A stretch of DNA of 42,419 nucleotides from Streptomyces sp. MH60 (GCF_002939385.1 NZ_MULI01000064.1:1-42419); one strand, 5' to 3'. Counted from the first letter of the stretch, positions 32,343 to 41,402 are shown. Made by a program: numbers and translations. Notes: generated by a model from the letters alone, not told the origin.

Positions 32343-32512
32343 GGACGGTACATCGGTCCACCCCCGCGCATAAGAGGGCCGAGGGTGACCCATGACGGCC
32401 GGATGGCGATCGTGTGACAGGAGTGGCCGTGGACATGACGGTGCGCTCAGGGGCTGAATAGGCTCCGAACGGATTCCGAACGGATCTCGTGTCCCTACGA
32501 CTTGGAGCTTTC

Positions 32513-34009
32513 GTGCACCGCAGATTCATCGTGCCGGGCGCACTGGGCGCCGCCTCCCTCATGCTGGCGATCCCGGCGTCGGCGGCGGCCCACTCCCCCG
32601 GCGCTCCGGGTATCGGCGACCCCTACTACCCGGCCTACGGCAACGGCGGATACGACGTCTCGCACTACGACCTGCGCCTGAAGTACCAGCCGGCCACGGA
32701 CCGGCTGGAGGGGACGGCGACGATCCTGGCCCGCACCACCGCGGACCTGTCGCGGTTCAACCTCGACTTCCTGCTGGACGTCGGCGAGGTGCGGGTGAAC
32801 GGCGCCAAGGCCGCGTTCACGACCTCGGGCCAGCAGGAGCTGGTGATCACTCCGAAGAAGCCGCTGGACAAGGGCTCGTCCCTCACCGTCGTCGTCCGCT
32901 ACAGCGGCGTGCCGTCCTCGAAACAGGCGTTCGGCTTCACCAGTTGGCACCGCACCCCGGACGGCGGGGTCGCCGCGAACGAACCCGAGGCCGCGGCGTG
33001 GTGGTTCCCCAGCAACGACCACCCGCTCGACAAGGCCACCTACGACGTGTCGGTGCAGGTGCCGGACGGCACCCAGGCGATCTCCAACGGCACGCTCCAG
33101 TCGACGAGTTCGCGCCTCGGCTGGACGCGCTGGAACTGGCGCTCGGACCAGCCGCAGGCCACGTACCTGGCCACACTGGCGGTCGGGAGGTTCGACCTCA
33201 CCACGGGCACCACCGAGGGCGGCATCCCGGTCGTCAACGCCTACAGCAGGGACCTGGGCGCGAACGACGGCGCGGCGCGGGCCAGCGTCGAGCGGACCGG
33301 GGAGGTCGCCGACTGGCTGAGCGACTACTTCGGGCCGTATCCGTTCGACGCGCTCGGCGGCTATGTGCCGAACACCGACACCGGGTACGCCCTGGAGACG
33401 CAGACCCGGCCGTTCTACAGCCCGCGGCAGTTCGCGAACGGGTCGAACGTGTCCGTCGTCGTGCACGAGCTGGCCCACCAGTGGTACGGCGACCTGGTCT
33501 CGGTGCGCGGCTGGAAGGACATCTGGATCAACGAGGGCTTCGCTCGGTACGCCCAGTGGCTGTGGTCCGAGCACGAGGGCGAGGGCACGGCGCAGGAGCT
33601 GGCCGACTACACGTACGCCTCGCACCCGGCCGACGACGCGTTCTGGACGGTGAAGCCCGGCGACCCGGGTCCGGAGAACCAGTTCGACGGGGCCGTCTAC
33701 GACCGGGGTGCGCTGGCCGTGCAGGCGCTGCGGAACGAGATCGGGGACGAGGACTTCTTCGCGATCCTGAAGGGGTGGCCCGCGAAGTACGCCCACGGCA
33801 ACGCGTCCGTCGCGGACTTCCAGCGGTACGCCGAGGAGGTGTCGGGCGAGCCGCTGGCCGCGCTGTTCGACACCTGGCTGTTCCAGCCGTCGAAGCCGGA
33901 CGCCCCGGCGGCGAGCGCCCGGTCCCTCGCGAAGGCCCCCGTGGCGCCGACCGTGCAGCCCCGTTCCTGGCAGAAGATCGCCGCGACGAACGACGTGCAC
34001 GAGCACTGA
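32513..34009 (+). CDS. Secreted M1-family aminopeptidase
   Basis: A 498-residue preprotein. A Sec signal peptide covers about residues 1-26 (cleavage near ASAAA-HS). The gluzincin motif HELAHQW has H318, E319 and H322, and the third ligand is E341 (WINEGF), 18 residues later as in the family. The exopeptidase motif is GYALETQ in place of GAMEN. It would release N-terminal residues from peptides outside the cell. I chose the GTG at 32513 since GGAG lies 5 nt upstream; the in-frame GTG at 32489 would add eight residues. The C-terminal helical domain is short compared with PepN-type enzymes. It is convergent with the macrodomain remnant. Confidence 0.92.
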   Translation: MHRRFIVPGALGAASLMLAIPASAAAHSPGAPGIGDPYYPAYGNGGYDVSHYDLRLKYQPATDRLEGTATILARTTADLSRFNLDFLLDVGEVRVNGAKAAFTTSGQQELVITPKKPLDKGSSLTVVVRYSGVPSSKQAFGFTSWHRTPDGGVAANEPEAAAWWFPSNDHPLDKATYDVSVQVPDGTQAISNGTLQSTSSRLGWTRWNWRSDQPQATYLATLAVGRFDLTTGTTEGGIPVVNAYSRDLGANDGAARASVERTGEVADWLSDYFGPYPFDALGGYVPNTDTGYALETQTRPFYSPRQFANGSNVSVVVHELAHQWYGDLVSVRGWKDIWINEGFARYAQWLWSEHEGEGTAQELADYTYASHPADDAFWTVKPGDPGPENQFDGAVYDRGALAVQALRNEIGDEDFFAILKGWPAKYAHGNASVADFQRYAEEVSGEPLAALFDTWLFQPSKPDAPAASARSLAKAPVAPTVQPRSWQKIAATNDVHEH

Positions 34010-34022
34010 GTCGCGCAGCGTC

Positions 34023-34265
34023 CTAGGCGCTGTCCCCGTGGTCGTAGACGGTCACGGGGATGCCGCGCCGGACGAGGCGGTCGGATATGAGCGGCTCCAC
34101 GCGGGACCACTCGCCGCCTGCCAGGCCGCAGCCTATGCGGGGCAGGTGCACGGACGCGTCCAGCTCGGCCGCCTTGCCGGCGAGACGGCCGAGCGCGCTG
34201 CCGATGGCCTCGTAGCGCACGGGGACGCCCTTGCTGCCGGTTCTCGTGCCGCGCTGGCCGATCAT
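34023..34265 (-). pseudogene. Macrodomain (ADP-ribose hydrolase) gene, N-terminal half deleted
   Basis: An 80-codon remnant beginning MIGQRGTRTGSKGVPVRYEA. It keeps the C-terminal half of a macrodomain of the SCO6735 type, including the phosphate-binding loop HLPRIGCGLAGGEW and the ending IPVTVYDHG. Full proteins of this family are about 150-160 residues; the missing half carries the first glycine-rich strand and the Asn/Asp residues that contact ADP-ribose. No such sequence lies upstream; instead, 9 nt upstream of the fragment is an intact DNA-damage -35 element. The pattern fits one deletion from the promoter -10 into the middle of the gene. The frame has an in-frame TAG 11 codons upstream that is the permease stop. 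A functional short protein is unlikely. Confidence 0.8.
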
Positions 34266-34274
34266 GCAGGGGCT

Positions 34275-34285
34275 GCCACTGACAA
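34275..34285 (-). promoter_or_regulatory. RecA-NDp type DNA-damage promoter -35 element without its -10
   Basis: On the minus strand the bases read TTGTCAGTGGC, an exact match to the -35 half of the LexA-independent damage promoter of actinobacteria (TTGTCAGTGGC, six bases, TAGggT), as I remember it. After six bases (AGCCCC) the next hexamer is TGCATG, already inside the macrodomain fragment. The -10 is therefore missing. Confidence 0.72.
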
Positions 34286-34298
34286 CGGCCCCGGGCCG

Positions 34299-35765
34299 CT
34301 ACTTCGCCGGCGTCGACGGCTCCTGCCCGGCGTCGCGCGCCACCCGGCGCCGGACGCCGAACCAGCCGGCCACCAGCATCACCGCGATCACGGGCACCAG
34401 CAGCACGGTCTTGCGGCCGACCTCCTCGTCGTTCCACATCAGGCCGATGACCGCCAGCAGGAAGACGATCGTGACGATCTCCGTGACGGGGCTGCCGGGC
34501 AGCCGGAAGCTCGGCCGTTCGACCAGGCCCGCACGCGCCCGGCGGACGAACACCAGGTGGCAGATCATGATGATCACCCACGTGCTGATGATGCCGAGGG
34601 AGGCGACGTTCAGCACGATCTCGAAGGCCTTGCTCGGCACCAGGTAGTTCAGCCCGACACCGAGGACGCACACCGCGCAGGTCAGCAGGATGCCGCCGTA
34701 GGGGACCTGGCTGCGGCTCATCACGCCGGTGAACTTGGGCGCGGAACCCGCCATCGCCATGGAGCGCAGGATGCGGCCGGTGGAGTACAGGCCGGAGTTC
34801 AGCGACGACATCGCGGCGGTGAGGACGACGAGGTTCATCACGTCACCGGCGGCCGGCACACCGATCCCCGACAGCACCGTGACGAAGGGGCTCTCGTCGC
34901 CCGAGTAGAGCGAGCTGGGCAGCAGCAGGGCCAGGAGCACGACCGAGCCGACGTAGAACAGCGCGACCCGCCACATGATCGAGTTCACCGCGCGGGGAAC
35001 GATCTTGTGCGGCTCGGCGGTCTCGCCGGCGGCGACGCCGACCAGTTCCAGGGCCGCGTAGGAGAAGATCACGCCCTGCATGACCAGGACGACGGGCATC
35101 ACACCGTGCGGGACGAGGCCGCCGTGGTCGGTGATCATGCCCACGCCCGGGGTCTGCCCGCCCACCTCGTGCTGGGTGGCGAGCAGGAAGATGCCGATCA
35201 GCATGAAGCCGACGAGGGTGGCGACCTTGACGATCGCGAACCAGAACTCCATCTCGCCGAAGATCTTCACCGAGATGAGGTTCACGGCCAGGACCACCGC
35301 GAGGGCGATCAGGGCGAGCACCCATTGGGGGATGCTCGTGAACATGCTCCAGTAGTGCGTGTACAGCGCGATCGCGGTGATGTCGGCGATACCGGTCGTC
35401 GACCAGTTCAGGAAGTACATCCAGCCGGCGACGTAGGCGCCCTTCTCGCCGAGGAACTCGCGCGCGTACGACACGAAGGATCCGGAGGAGGGCCGGTAGA
35501 GCACCAGCTCACCGAGTGCCTTGACGACGAAGAAGGCGAAGACGCCGGCGACGAGGTAGGCGATCGCGAGCGCCGGTCCGGCGTCGCGCAGGCGCCCGCC
35601 GGCGCCGAGGAAGAGGCCGGTGCCGATCGCGCCGCCGATGGCGATCATGTTGACATGGCGGGCCTTGAGGTCCTTGCTGTAGCCGGCGTCGCCCGCGTCC
35701 GCGGGTCGTTGGGCCGCCTGTGGGTGGGCGGCGGCCTGTGCCGTGGCGACGGCGTCCTTGCTCAC
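34299..35765 (-). CDS. Amino-acid permease of the APC family, AnsP-like
   Basis: A 488-residue permease with about 12 membrane segments. The first transmembrane region HVNMIAIGGAIGTGLFLGAG is the amino-acid transporter signature. LGELVLYRPSSGSFVSYA and the segment with GWMYFLNWSTTGIADITAIA are typical of asparagine permeases (AnsP), so L-asparagine uptake is the best guess; other neutral amino acids are possible. The likely start is the GTG at 35765; the frame extends upstream without support. It begins with a soluble 45-residue Ala/Gln-rich stretch. The TAG stop is in frame with the macrodomain remnant that follows. It is divergent from the MerR-type regulator across 231 bp. Confidence 0.88.
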   Translation of the reverse strand: MSKDAVATAQAAAHPQAAQRPADAGDAGYSKDLKARHVNMIAIGGAIGTGLFLGAGGRLRDAGPALAIAYLVAGVFAFFVVKALGELVLYRPSSGSFVSYAREFLGEKGAYVAGWMYFLNWSTTGIADITAIALYTHYWSMFTSIPQWVLALIALAVVLAVNLISVKIFGEMEFWFAIVKVATLVGFMLIGIFLLATQHEVGGQTPGVGMITDHGGLVPHGVMPVVLVMQGVIFSYAALELVGVAAGETAEPHKIVPRAVNSIMWRVALFYVGSVVLLALLLPSSLYSGDESPFVTVLSGIGVPAAGDVMNLVVLTAAMSSLNSGLYSTGRILRSMAMAGSAPKFTGVMSRSQVPYGGILLTCAVCVLGVGLNYLVPSKAFEIVLNVASLGIISTWVIIMICHLVFVRRARAGLVERPSFRLPGSPVTEIVTIVFLLAVIGLMWNDEEVGRKTVLLVPVIAVMLVAGWFGVRRRVARDAGQEPSTPAK

Positions 35766-35983
35766 GGGTGGTTCCACTCTCTGGTGCGCCCGGGCGGGAT
35801 GTGCCCGGGTCGTCCGTACAGTGACAAGGCCCGCACCACCCTCGCGGCACAGACCAAGGCAGCACCTTCCCACGACGCTGCGTAGACATGCGGTGTCTCA
35901 TGTCACACAGCGTGACTTCTCACATGATCCACCGATCGCCTCCACCCGGTGCACAAGAGGTGTCACAGCATTGGTGAGACAGC

Positions 35984-35989
35984 GATACT
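35984..35989 (+). promoter_or_regulatory. -10 element of a probable leaderless transcript (MerR gene)
   Basis: GATACT lies 7 nt before the ATG at 35997 with no ribosome site between. A divergent 231-bp region to the permease contains GTCAC/GTGAC near 35900-35913, a possible site for this regulator. Confidence 0.4.
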
Positions 35990-35996
35990 GCTGCAC

Positions 35997-36719
35997 ATGA
36001 CGACGAGCGACACCGAGGCAGCCGAGGCCGGGGGGCAGACCCTCACGATCGACGAGCTGGCCGCGCGGGCCGGCGTCACCGTGCGCACGGTCCGCTTCTA
36101 CGGCACCCGGGGGCTGCTGCCGCCGCCGGTGATCGGCCCGCGCCGGGTGGGGCACTACGACGGGGAGCACCTGGCCCGGCTGGCGCTGATCGAGGAGCTG
36201 CAGCACCAGGGCATGACGCTGGCCGCGATCGAGCGCTACCTCGGGCAGCTGCCGTCGGACCTGAGCGCGCACGACCTGGCGCTGCACCGCGCGGTGGTGG
36301 CCTCCTGGGCGCCCCGGACGGTGGAGCGGGTCACCCGCGACGAGCTGGGCAGGCGGGCGGGGCGCCCGCTCACCGACGAGGAGGTGGACCGGCTGGGGGC
36401 GATGGACATCGTGGTGCCCGACGGCGACGGCTACCGCGTCGACGCCGGGCTGCTCCGGCTCGGCGTCGAGCTGCTCGACCTGCCCTTCTCCCCCGAGACG
36501 GTCCTCGCCGCCCGTACCGCCCTCCTGGAGCACTCCCGCGCCGCCGCGCGGGACCTGTCGCGGCTGCTGCGCGACGCGGTCGCCGAACGCGACGCGCGGG
36601 ACGTGCGGTCCCTGTCGGCGCACATGCGCCCGCTGGTGGTGCAGGCACTGCTCACCACGTTCCAGCGGTCGCTGCGCGAGGAGCTGCGGGAGTGGCTCGA
36701 CCGGGAGGCCGGTGAATGA
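35997..36719 (+). CDS. MerR-family transcriptional regulator
   Basis: A 240-residue regulator. The MerR helix-turn-helix is TIDELAARAGVTVRTVRFY (near residues 17-35), followed by the wing RRVGHYDGEHLARLALI. The effector domain of about 150 residues is helical and has no cysteine motif for metals, so an organic ligand or protein signal is more likely. The ATG is supported by a -10 hexamer 7 nt upstream. It is convergent with the fadB/J-type gene, 6 nt away, and divergent from the AnsP-like permease, so its targets could be the permease, itself or the lipid operon. Which is not visible in the sequence. Confidence 0.88.
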   Translation: MTTSDTEAAEAGGQTLTIDELAARAGVTVRTVRFYGTRGLLPPPVIGPRRVGHYDGEHLARLALIEELQHQGMTLAAIERYLGQLPSDLSAHDLALHRAVVASWAPRTVERVTRDELGRRAGRPLTDEEVDRLGAMDIVVPDGDGYRVDAGLLRLGVELLDLPFSPETVLAARTALLEHSRAAARDLSRLLRDAVAERDARDVRSLSAHMRPLVVQALLTTFQRSLREELREWLDREAGE

Positions 36720-36725
36720 TCCGGC

Positions 36726-38906
36726 TCAGCGGCCGTCCGTGAAGACCTCGCCCTTCTCCGCCTTCTCCACCAGCAGCGCCGGCGGGGTGAAGCGCTCGCC
36801 GTAGCGGTCGGCCAGCTCGCGCGCGCGGGCGACGAAGCCCGGCAGGCCGCCGTCGTAGCCGTTGATGTACTGGAGGACGCCGCCGGTCCAGCCGGGGAAG
36901 CCGATGCCGAAGATCGAGCCGATGTTGGCGTCGGCGACGGAGGTCAGGACGCCCTCCTCCAGGAGCTTGACGGTGTCCAGCGCCTCCGAGAAGAGCATGC
37001 GCTCCTGCATGTCGGCGAACGGGATCTCGTACCCCGGGTCGGTGAAGTGCTCGCGCAGCCCCGGCCACAGCCCGGCGCGCTTCCCGTCGTCCCCGTACTC
37101 GTAGAACCCGGCGCCGCCGGAACGCCCCGGGCGCTCGAACTCGTCGACCATGCGGTCGATGACCGCCTCGGCGGGATGCGCGGTCCAGGTGCCGCCCGCC
37201 TCCTCCACGGCCCGCTTCGTCTCGTTGCGGATCTTCCGCGGGAGGGTCAGGGTCAGCTCGTCCATCAGGGACAGCACCTTGGCCGGGTAACCGGCCTGGG
37301 CCGCCGCCTGCTCGACGGAGGCGGGCTCGACGCCCTCGCCGACCATCGCGACGCCCTCGTTGATGAAGTGGCCGATGACCCGGGAGGTGAAGAAGCCGCG
37401 CGAGTCGTTGACCACGATCGGCGTCTTGCTGATCTGCCGGACCAGGTCGAACGCCCGCGCCAGCGCCTCGTCCCCGGTCCGCTCCCCCTTGATGATCTCC
37501 ACCAGCGGCATCTTGTCCACGGGAGAGAAGAAGTGCAGCCCGATGAAGTCGGCCTGGCGCTCGACCCCCTCGGCCAGCGCCGTGATGGGCAGCGTCGAGG
37601 TGTTGGAGCACAGGAGGGCGTCGGGGGCGACGACGTGCTCGATCTCCTGGAACACCTTGTGCTTGAGCGAGGTGTCCTCGAACACCGCCTCGATCACCGC
37701 GTCACAGCCCGCCAGGTCGGCCGCCTCGGCGGTCGGCGTGATCCGGGCGAGCAGCGCGTCGGCCTTCTCCTGGCTCGTACGGCCCTTCGCGACGGCCTTG
37801 GCGCACAGCTTCTCCGAGTACGCCTTGCCCTTGAGCGCCGACTCCAGCGAGACGTCCTTGAGCACCACCTCGATGCCCGCACGGGCACACGAGTAGGCGA
37901 TGCCCGCGCCCATCATCCCCGCGCCCAGCACGGCGACCTTGGTGACCTTCCGGGACTCGACGCCCTTCGGGCGGTTCGCGCCCGAGTTGACCGCCTGGAG
38001 GTCGAAGAAGAACGCCTGGATCATGTTCTTCGAGGTCTGCCCGGCGGCCAGCTCGACGAAGTAGCGGGCCTCGATGACCTGGGCGGTCTCGAAGTCGACC
38101 TGGGAGCCCTCGACGGCGGCGGCCATGATGTTGCGCGGCGCCGGGTAGGGGGCGCCGTTCGTCTGCTTGCGCAGGTTGGCCGGGAAGGCGGGCAGGTTGG
38201 CCGCGAACTTCGGGTGCGCCGGGGTGCCGCCGGGGATGCGGTAGCCGGGCCGGTCCCAGGGCTGGGCGGACTCCGGATGCGCGTCGATGAAGGCGCGGGC
38301 CTTGGCGAGCATGTCCTCGCGGCTGTCGGCGACCTCGTCGACCAGGCCGTTCTCCCGGGCGCGACGCGGGTTGTACTGGGTGCCCTGGAGGAGGACCTTC
38401 AGCAGGGCGTCGGTGATGCCGAGCATCCGGACGGTGCGGACGACGCCGCCGCCTCCGGGGAGCAGGCCGAGGGTGACCTCGGGGCAGCCGATCTTGGAGC
38501 CGGGCGCGTCGAGGGCGACGCGGTGGTGGCAGGCCAGCGCGATTTCGTAGCCGCCGCCGAGGGCCGCGCCGTTCAGGGCGGCGACGACGGGCTTGCCGAG
38601 GGTCTCGATGCGGCGCAGGTTCCGCTTGATGGCCATGCCGCCGTCGAAGAGGTCCTGGGCGGTCTCCGGGGTGACCCGGATGAGGTCGCGCAGGTCGCCG
38701 CCCGCGAAGAAGGTCTTCTTGGCGGAGGTGACGATGACGCCGCGGAGGGAGTCCTTCTCGGCCTCCAGGCGGTCGGTGATCGCCGCCAGGGAGTCGCGGA
38801 ACGCCTGGTTCATGGTGTTCGCGGACTGGTCGGGGTCGTCGAGGACGAGGGTGACGACGCCGGTGTCGTCCTGTTCCCAGCGGATGGTGGTGGGCTCGGT
38901 GCTCAT
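36726..38906 (-). CDS. 3-hydroxyacyl-CoA dehydrogenase/enoyl-CoA hydratase fusion (FadB/FadJ type)
   Basis: A 726-residue trifunctional-type enzyme of fatty-acid beta-oxidation. The N-terminal crotonase domain keeps both catalytic glutamates, E121 (GGGYE) and E143 (GCPEVTLG). The NAD-binding motif GAGMMGAG is at 328-335, with catalytic histidine in GLHFFSPV; the C-terminal dehydrogenase domain ends the protein. It hydrates enoyl-CoA and oxidises 3-hydroxyacyl-CoA. The ATG at 38906 has GGAG 9 nt upstream. It follows the thiolase gene by 43 nt on the same strand, and the racemase gene precedes both, so the three form one operon. Confidence 0.95.
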   Translation of the reverse strand: MSTEPTTIRWEQDDTGVVTLVLDDPDQSANTMNQAFRDSLAAITDRLEAEKDSLRGVIVTSAKKTFFAGGDLRDLIRVTPETAQDLFDGGMAIKRNLRRIETLGKPVVAALNGAALGGGYEIALACHHRVALDAPGSKIGCPEVTLGLLPGGGGVVRTVRMLGITDALLKVLLQGTQYNPRRARENGLVDEVADSREDMLAKARAFIDAHPESAQPWDRPGYRIPGGTPAHPKFAANLPAFPANLRKQTNGAPYPAPRNIMAAAVEGSQVDFETAQVIEARYFVELAAGQTSKNMIQAFFFDLQAVNSGANRPKGVESRKVTKVAVLGAGMMGAGIAYSCARAGIEVVLKDVSLESALKGKAYSEKLCAKAVAKGRTSQEKADALLARITPTAEAADLAGCDAVIEAVFEDTSLKHKVFQEIEHVVAPDALLCSNTSTLPITALAEGVERQADFIGLHFFSPVDKMPLVEIIKGERTGDEALARAFDLVRQISKTPIVVNDSRGFFTSRVIGHFINEGVAMVGEGVEPASVEQAAAQAGYPAKVLSLMDELTLTLPRKIRNETKRAVEEAGGTWTAHPAEAVIDRMVDEFERPGRSGGAGFYEYGDDGKRAGLWPGLREHFTDPGYEIPFADMQERMLFSEALDTVKLLEEGVLTSVADANIGSIFGIGFPGWTGGVLQYINGYDGGLPGFVARARELADRYGERFTPPALLVEKAEKGEVFTDGR

Positions 38907-38949
38907 GAGGGTGTGCTCCAGGTGATCCGTCGTATCCGTCGGGAGGGGG

Positions 38950-40164
38950 TCAGATGCGCTCGACGATGGTGGCGATGCCCATGCCGCCGCCCACGCACAG
39001 GGTGGCGAGGCCGTAGCGCTTGTCCTGGCGCTCCAGTTCGTCGACGAGGGTGCCGAGGATCATCGCGCCGGTGGCGCCGAGCGGGTGGCCGAGCGCGATC
39101 GCACCGCCGTTGACGTTGACCTTGTCCAGGGACAGGCCCATGTCCTTGACGAAGCGCAGGACGACCGCCGCGAAGGCCTCGTTGATCTCGACCAGGTCGA
39201 TGTCGTCGATGGTCAGCTGGGCCTTGGCGAGCGCCTTGCGGGTGGCCGGGGCGGGCCCGGTGAGCATGATGGTGGGCTCGGAGCCGGAGACGGCGGCGGA
39301 GACGATCCGGGCGCGCGGGGTGAGGCCGTGGCGGTCGCCGACCTCCTTGGAGCCGATGGCGACCAGGGAGGCGCCGTCGACGATGCCGGAGGAGTTGCCC
39401 GCGTGGTGGACGTGGTCGATCTTCTCCACCCAGTGGTACTTCTGCAGCGCCACGGCGTCGAACCCGCCCAGCTCGCCGATGTCGGCGAAGGACGGCTTGA
39501 GCTTGCCGAGGGAGTCGGCGGTGGTGCCGGGCCGCGGGTGCTCGTCGTGGTCGAGGACGGTGAGACCGGCGCGGTCCCGCACCGGCACGACGGAGCGCTC
39601 GAAGCGGCCCTCCTTCCAGGCGGTGGCCGCGCGCTCCTGGGACAGGGCCGCGTACTCGTCGACGTCGCGGCGCGAGAAGCCCTCGATGGTGGCGATCAGG
39701 TCGGCGCCGATGCCCTGGGGCACGAAGTTGGTGGCGAGGTTGGTCATCGGGTCGTTGAACCAGGCGCCGCCGTCCGAGGCCATCGGCACGCGGGACATGG
39801 ACTCGACGCCGCCCGCGAGGACCAGGTCCTCCCAGCCGGAGCGCACCTTCATGGCCGCCATGTTGACGGCTTCCAGGCCCGAGGCGCAGAAGCGGTTCTC
39901 CTGGACGCCCGCCACGGTGTCCGGCAGTCCGGCGGCGATGGCCGCGATGCGGGCGATGTCGGAGCCCTGGTCGCCGACCGGACCGACGACACCGAGCACG
40001 ATGTCGTCGACGGCGGCCGGGTCGAGGCCGGGGAAACGGGCGCGGATCTCGTGGATGAGGCCGACGACCAGGTCGACGGGCTTCGTGCCGTGCAGGGCGC
40101 CGTTCGCCTTGCCGCGTCCGCGCGGGGTGCGGATCGCGTCGTACACGTACGCTTCGGTGCTCAC
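38950..40164 (-). CDS. Acetyl-CoA C-acyltransferase (thiolase)
   Basis: A 404-residue thiolase. The acylated cysteine is C93 (NRFCASGLEA); H360 (GGAIALGHPLGATGA) and C390 (LCVGGGMG) complete the active site. It cleaves 3-ketoacyl-CoA in the last step of beta-oxidation. The GTG at 40164 has AAAGG 7 nt upstream. It lies 11 nt after the racemase gene and 43 nt before the FadB/J-type gene. The length and the C-terminal VGGGMG fit the FadA/degradative class. Longer chain preference cannot be told from sequence. Confidence 0.95.
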   Translation of the reverse strand: MSTEAYVYDAIRTPRGRGKANGALHGTKPVDLVVGLIHEIRARFPGLDPAAVDDIVLGVVGPVGDQGSDIARIAAIAAGLPDTVAGVQENRFCASGLEAVNMAAMKVRSGWEDLVLAGGVESMSRVPMASDGGAWFNDPMTNLATNFVPQGIGADLIATIEGFSRRDVDEYAALSQERAATAWKEGRFERSVVPVRDRAGLTVLDHDEHPRPGTTADSLGKLKPSFADIGELGGFDAVALQKYHWVEKIDHVHHAGNSSGIVDGASLVAIGSKEVGDRHGLTPRARIVSAAVSGSEPTIMLTGPAPATRKALAKAQLTIDDIDLVEINEAFAAVVLRFVKDMGLSLDKVNVNGGAIALGHPLGATGAMILGTLVDELERQDKRYGLATLCVGGGMGIATIVERI

Positions 40165-40175
40165 TGGCAGGCCTT

Positions 40176-41357
40176 TCACTGAGGGTGGTGCACTTCGGGA
40201 TTCGGGAGGGGGGCCGGGGCCCAGCCGGGGGCCAGACCCCAGTCGCGGACCACGGCCTCGGTGTCGGCACCGGGCAGGGCGGGCCCGGTGCGTACGGCGG
40301 TGGGGGTCGCGGAGAAGCGGGGCGCGGGGGCGGGCTGGGTGATGCCGTCGTGGTCGGTGAAGGTGGAGCGGGCGGCGAGGTGCGGGTGGTGCGGGGCCTC
40401 GCGCAGCGACAGGACGGGGGCCGTACAGGCGTCGGAGTCCTCGAAGACCGCCGTCCACTCGTCTCGGGTACGGGTCCTGAACCGGGCGGCGACGGCCGCG
40501 CGCAGCTCCGGCCAGCGGGCCAGGTCGTCGCGGGCCGGTGCCAGGTCGGGGAGGCCGAGCAGCCGCGTGAACTCGGCGTAGAACCGGGGCTCCAGGGCGC
40601 CGACCGCCATGTACCGGCCGTCGGCGGTCTCGTAGGTGCCGTAGAAGGGGCAGCCGCCGTCGAGGAGGTTGGCGCCGCGCCGGTCCTGCCAGCCGCCGGC
40701 GGACAGCATGCCGTGGATCATCGCGGAGAGGTGGGCGGTGCCGTCGACGATGGCGGCGTCCACGACCTGCCCGGTGCCGTTCTCGCGCGCGTGGTGCAGG
40801 GCGGCGAGGATGCCGACGACCAGGTAGAGGGAGCCGCCCGCGTAGTCGCCGAGGAGGTTGGCCGGGGCGGCCGGGGGCCTGCCGGGGTCGCCGATCATGC
40901 CGAGGGTGCCGGTGAGCGCGATGTACCCGATGTCGTGCCCGGCGCGGGGGGCGAGCGGGCCGTCCTGGCCCCAGCCGGTCATGCGGCCGTAGACGAGGCG
41001 CGGGTTGCGGGCGTGGCAGTCCCCGGGGCCGACACCGAGGCGTTCGGCGACGCCGGGGCGGTAGCCCTCGATCAGGACGTCGGCGCGTTCGGCGAGGTCG
41101 AGGACGCGGGCCGGGCCGTTGGCTGCCTTGAGGTCGACGAGCACGGAGCGCTTGTTGCGGTTGGTGACGTCGTGGGCGGGGTCGATACCGAGGCCGGGCC
41201 CGCCGGGACGGTCGACGCGGACGACGTCGGCGCCCAGGTCGGCCAGGAGCATGGCGGCGAAGGGTCCGGGACCGATACCGGCCAGCTCGACCACGCGCAC
41301 ACCGGCGAGCGGGCCCTCGGTGCCCGGCGTCCGCGTCGGCGTCCTCGCTTCCGACAT
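40176..41357 (-). CDS. Alpha-methylacyl-CoA racemase (CoA-transferase family III)
   Basis: A 393-residue CaiB/BaiF-family protein. The residues that define methylacyl-CoA racemase are present: H141 (RAGHDIGY), D171 (LLGDYAGG) and E256 (GALEPRFY). GIGPGPFAAMLLADLGADVVRVDRP near residue 30-50 is typical of racemases rather than CoA transferases. It converts (R)- to (S)-2-methylacyl-CoA so that branched fatty acids or sterol side chains can enter beta-oxidation. The ATG at 41357 follows GGGGG by four bases. It heads the operon with the thiolase and FadB/J fusion. Two palindromes resembling TetR-type lipid-regulator sites lie upstream. Confidence 0.9.
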   Translation of the reverse strand: MSEARTPTRTPGTEGPLAGVRVVELAGIGPGPFAAMLLADLGADVVRVDRPGGPGLGIDPAHDVTNRNKRSVLVDLKAANGPARVLDLAERADVLIEGYRPGVAERLGVGPGDCHARNPRLVYGRMTGWGQDGPLAPRAGHDIGYIALTGTLGMIGDPGRPPAAPANLLGDYAGGSLYLVVGILAALHHARENGTGQVVDAAIVDGTAHLSAMIHGMLSAGGWQDRRGANLLDGGCPFYGTYETADGRYMAVGALEPRFYAEFTRLLGLPDLAPARDDLARWPELRAAVAARFRTRTRDEWTAVFEDSDACTAPVLSLREAPHHPHLAARSTFTDHDGITQPAPAPRFSATPTAVRTGPALPGADTEAVVRDWGLAPGWAPAPLPNPEVHHPQ

Positions 41358-41402
41358 CCAGCCCCCAGCTCTGTGACACAACCGATGTAACACCAGTGAT
41401 GC

